Assembly: GCA_026706845.1 (NCBI GenBank)
Contig: JAPOXY010000209.1
Span: 20,737 to 64,876, forward strand
DNA from: Gemmatimonadota bacterium
GTDB lineage: Bacteria; Latescibacterota; UBA2968
Direction: 5' to 3'
Length of the DNA: 44,140 nt
Shown here: piece after piece, positions 43,710-44,140 of the stretch
Layout: every line of letters starts with the position of its first letter
Position numbering within the stretch: position 1 is the first letter of the stretch
Program-made: the position numbers and the translations under genes
The notes under the pieces: generated by a model
Told to the model about the DNA's origin: nothing
Database searches by the model: none
Seen by the model: the letters and a program-made list of their open reading frames with translations, nothing else

Positions 43710-44140
43710 ATGCCACACGCTGACCAGATCGACCCCATCCGATTTGAGGTCATCCGAAATGCTCTGTCTGAAGCCACGGAAGAAATGGCGATTGCCCTGC
43801 GCCGCAGTGCCTACTCCACCAATATCAAAACCCGAGCCGACTTCTCCTGTGTCCTTTTTGACAGCCGGGTTCGGGTCGTCGCTCAGGCTTTCGCGCAGCC
43901 CGTCCACCTCGGCTCCCTGTCCTTGCTTGTCCCCAGGATGGTGGAAGCATACGGGGCTGAAAATCTGGGTCCCGGCGACGCCATCCTGGCCAACGACCCA
44001 TATCTGGGTGGCGTACATCTGAATGACATCACTCTCATTTCACCCGTGTACCACAACAACACTTGCCTGGGGTATGTTGCCAACCTGGCTCACCATGTAG
44101 ATGTGGGTGGAGGGTCCCCCGCGAGCATCGGTGCTTTCAG
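43710..44140 (+). CDS. Hydantoinase B/oxoprolinase family protein, N-terminal part (cut by window edge)
   Basis: The first 143 residues are visible and the frame continues past the right edge. They begin MPHADQIDPIRFEVIRNAL, followed by EEMAIALRRSAYSTNIKTRADFS-like sequence, FAQPVHLGSL and the strong signature ANDPYLGGVHLNDITL. The family forms the B subunit of ATP-dependent hydantoinases, 5-oxoprolinase and acetone-carboxylase-like enzymes, which need a HyuA-type partner; that gene may lie beyond the window. Pairing with an M81 gene is common. The ribosome site is weak. The 83-base gap to the previous gene is AT-rich and shows no terminator. Confidence 0.9.
   Translation, partial: MPHADQIDPIRFEVIRNALSEATEEMAIALRRSAYSTNIKTRADFSCVLFDSRVRVVAQAFAQPVHLGSLSLLVPRMVEAYGAENLGPGDAILANDPYLGGVHLNDITLISPVYHNNTCLGYVANLAHHVDVGGGSPASIGAF

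Noticed and set aside
1-44140. tRNA, rRNA, CRISPR arrays, insertion sequences, attachment sites
   Set aside because: No cloverleaf-like sequence, direct-repeat array, transposase or integrase gene was recognised by reading; a covariance-model scan was not possible.

Overview
This 44 kb window reads like a chromosome segment of an aerobic, Gram-negative, heterotrophic bacterium of the FCB/PVC-like sphere. A Latescibacterota- or Poribacteria-type candidate phylum is my best guess. The basis is the mix of an alternative complex III plus caa3 oxidase, a TonB receptor with a carboxypeptidase-regulatory domain, a PorV-like outer-membrane protein, secreted proteins with FlgD-like or dockerin-like C-termini, DUF1501, sulfatase, DUF3604 and three DUF6785-type membrane proteins. 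The taxonomic guess is inference. No rRNA, tRNA, CRISPR array or insertion sequence was recognised.

Layout. (1) 1-3457, plus strand: the end of a DUF1501 gene, a six-bladed NHL propeller gene, a terminator, and a first DUF6785-type membrane protein. (2) 3466-4224, minus strand: an AAC(3)-family acetyltransferase. (3) 4305-16520, minus strand: a compact 12-gene respiratory operon, actABCDEF, a small membrane protein, SCO, coxB (fused to cytochrome c), coxA (A2 type), coxC and coxD. It has a sigma-70-like promoter at 16582-16609 and a hairpin terminator at 4251-4284. Quinol electrons would pass through alternative complex III to the heme c of CoxB and on to oxygen. (4) 16677-19205, minus strand: a fatty-acid desaturase and a membrane-anchored repeat protein with a dockerin-like calcium loop. 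(5) 19372-23977, plus strand: a propeller glycosidase-like protein, a galactonate-dehydratase-type enolase, a CPBP membrane protease and an Ldh-family dehydrogenase.

(6) 24161-44140 is the most interesting part. A sigma-54 activator without a receiver domain carries two AAA+ modules. The first is intact and the second has lost its Walker A lysine, its Walker B aspartate and the GAFTGA loop. Directly downstream a hairpin terminator is superimposed on a perfect core sigma-54 promoter (TGGCAC-N5-TTGC, 26102-26116), with an EcoRI-type repeat pair about 110-140 nt upstream of the expected start that could be an activator site. From there on every gene lies on the plus strand with short gaps: a degenerate stand-alone receiver, an outer-membrane barrel, a TonB-dependent receptor, a large secreted protein with a T9SS/FlgD-like C-terminus, a PorV-like barrel, a DUF6785-type protein, a neutral-ceramidase-like hydrolase, a sulfatase, a second DUF6785-type protein, a DUF3604 PHP-like protein, an M81 (MlrC-like) metallopeptidase and the start of a hydantoinase-B/oxoprolinase subunit.

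I read region 6 as a sigma-54-controlled acquisition and breakdown locus: outer-membrane capture without SusD, inner-membrane transport by DUF6785 proteins, then desulfation, deacylation and amide or ring hydrolysis. The substrate cannot be told from sequence alone. Single-operon transcription is an inference from orientation, spacing and the absence of visible internal terminators.
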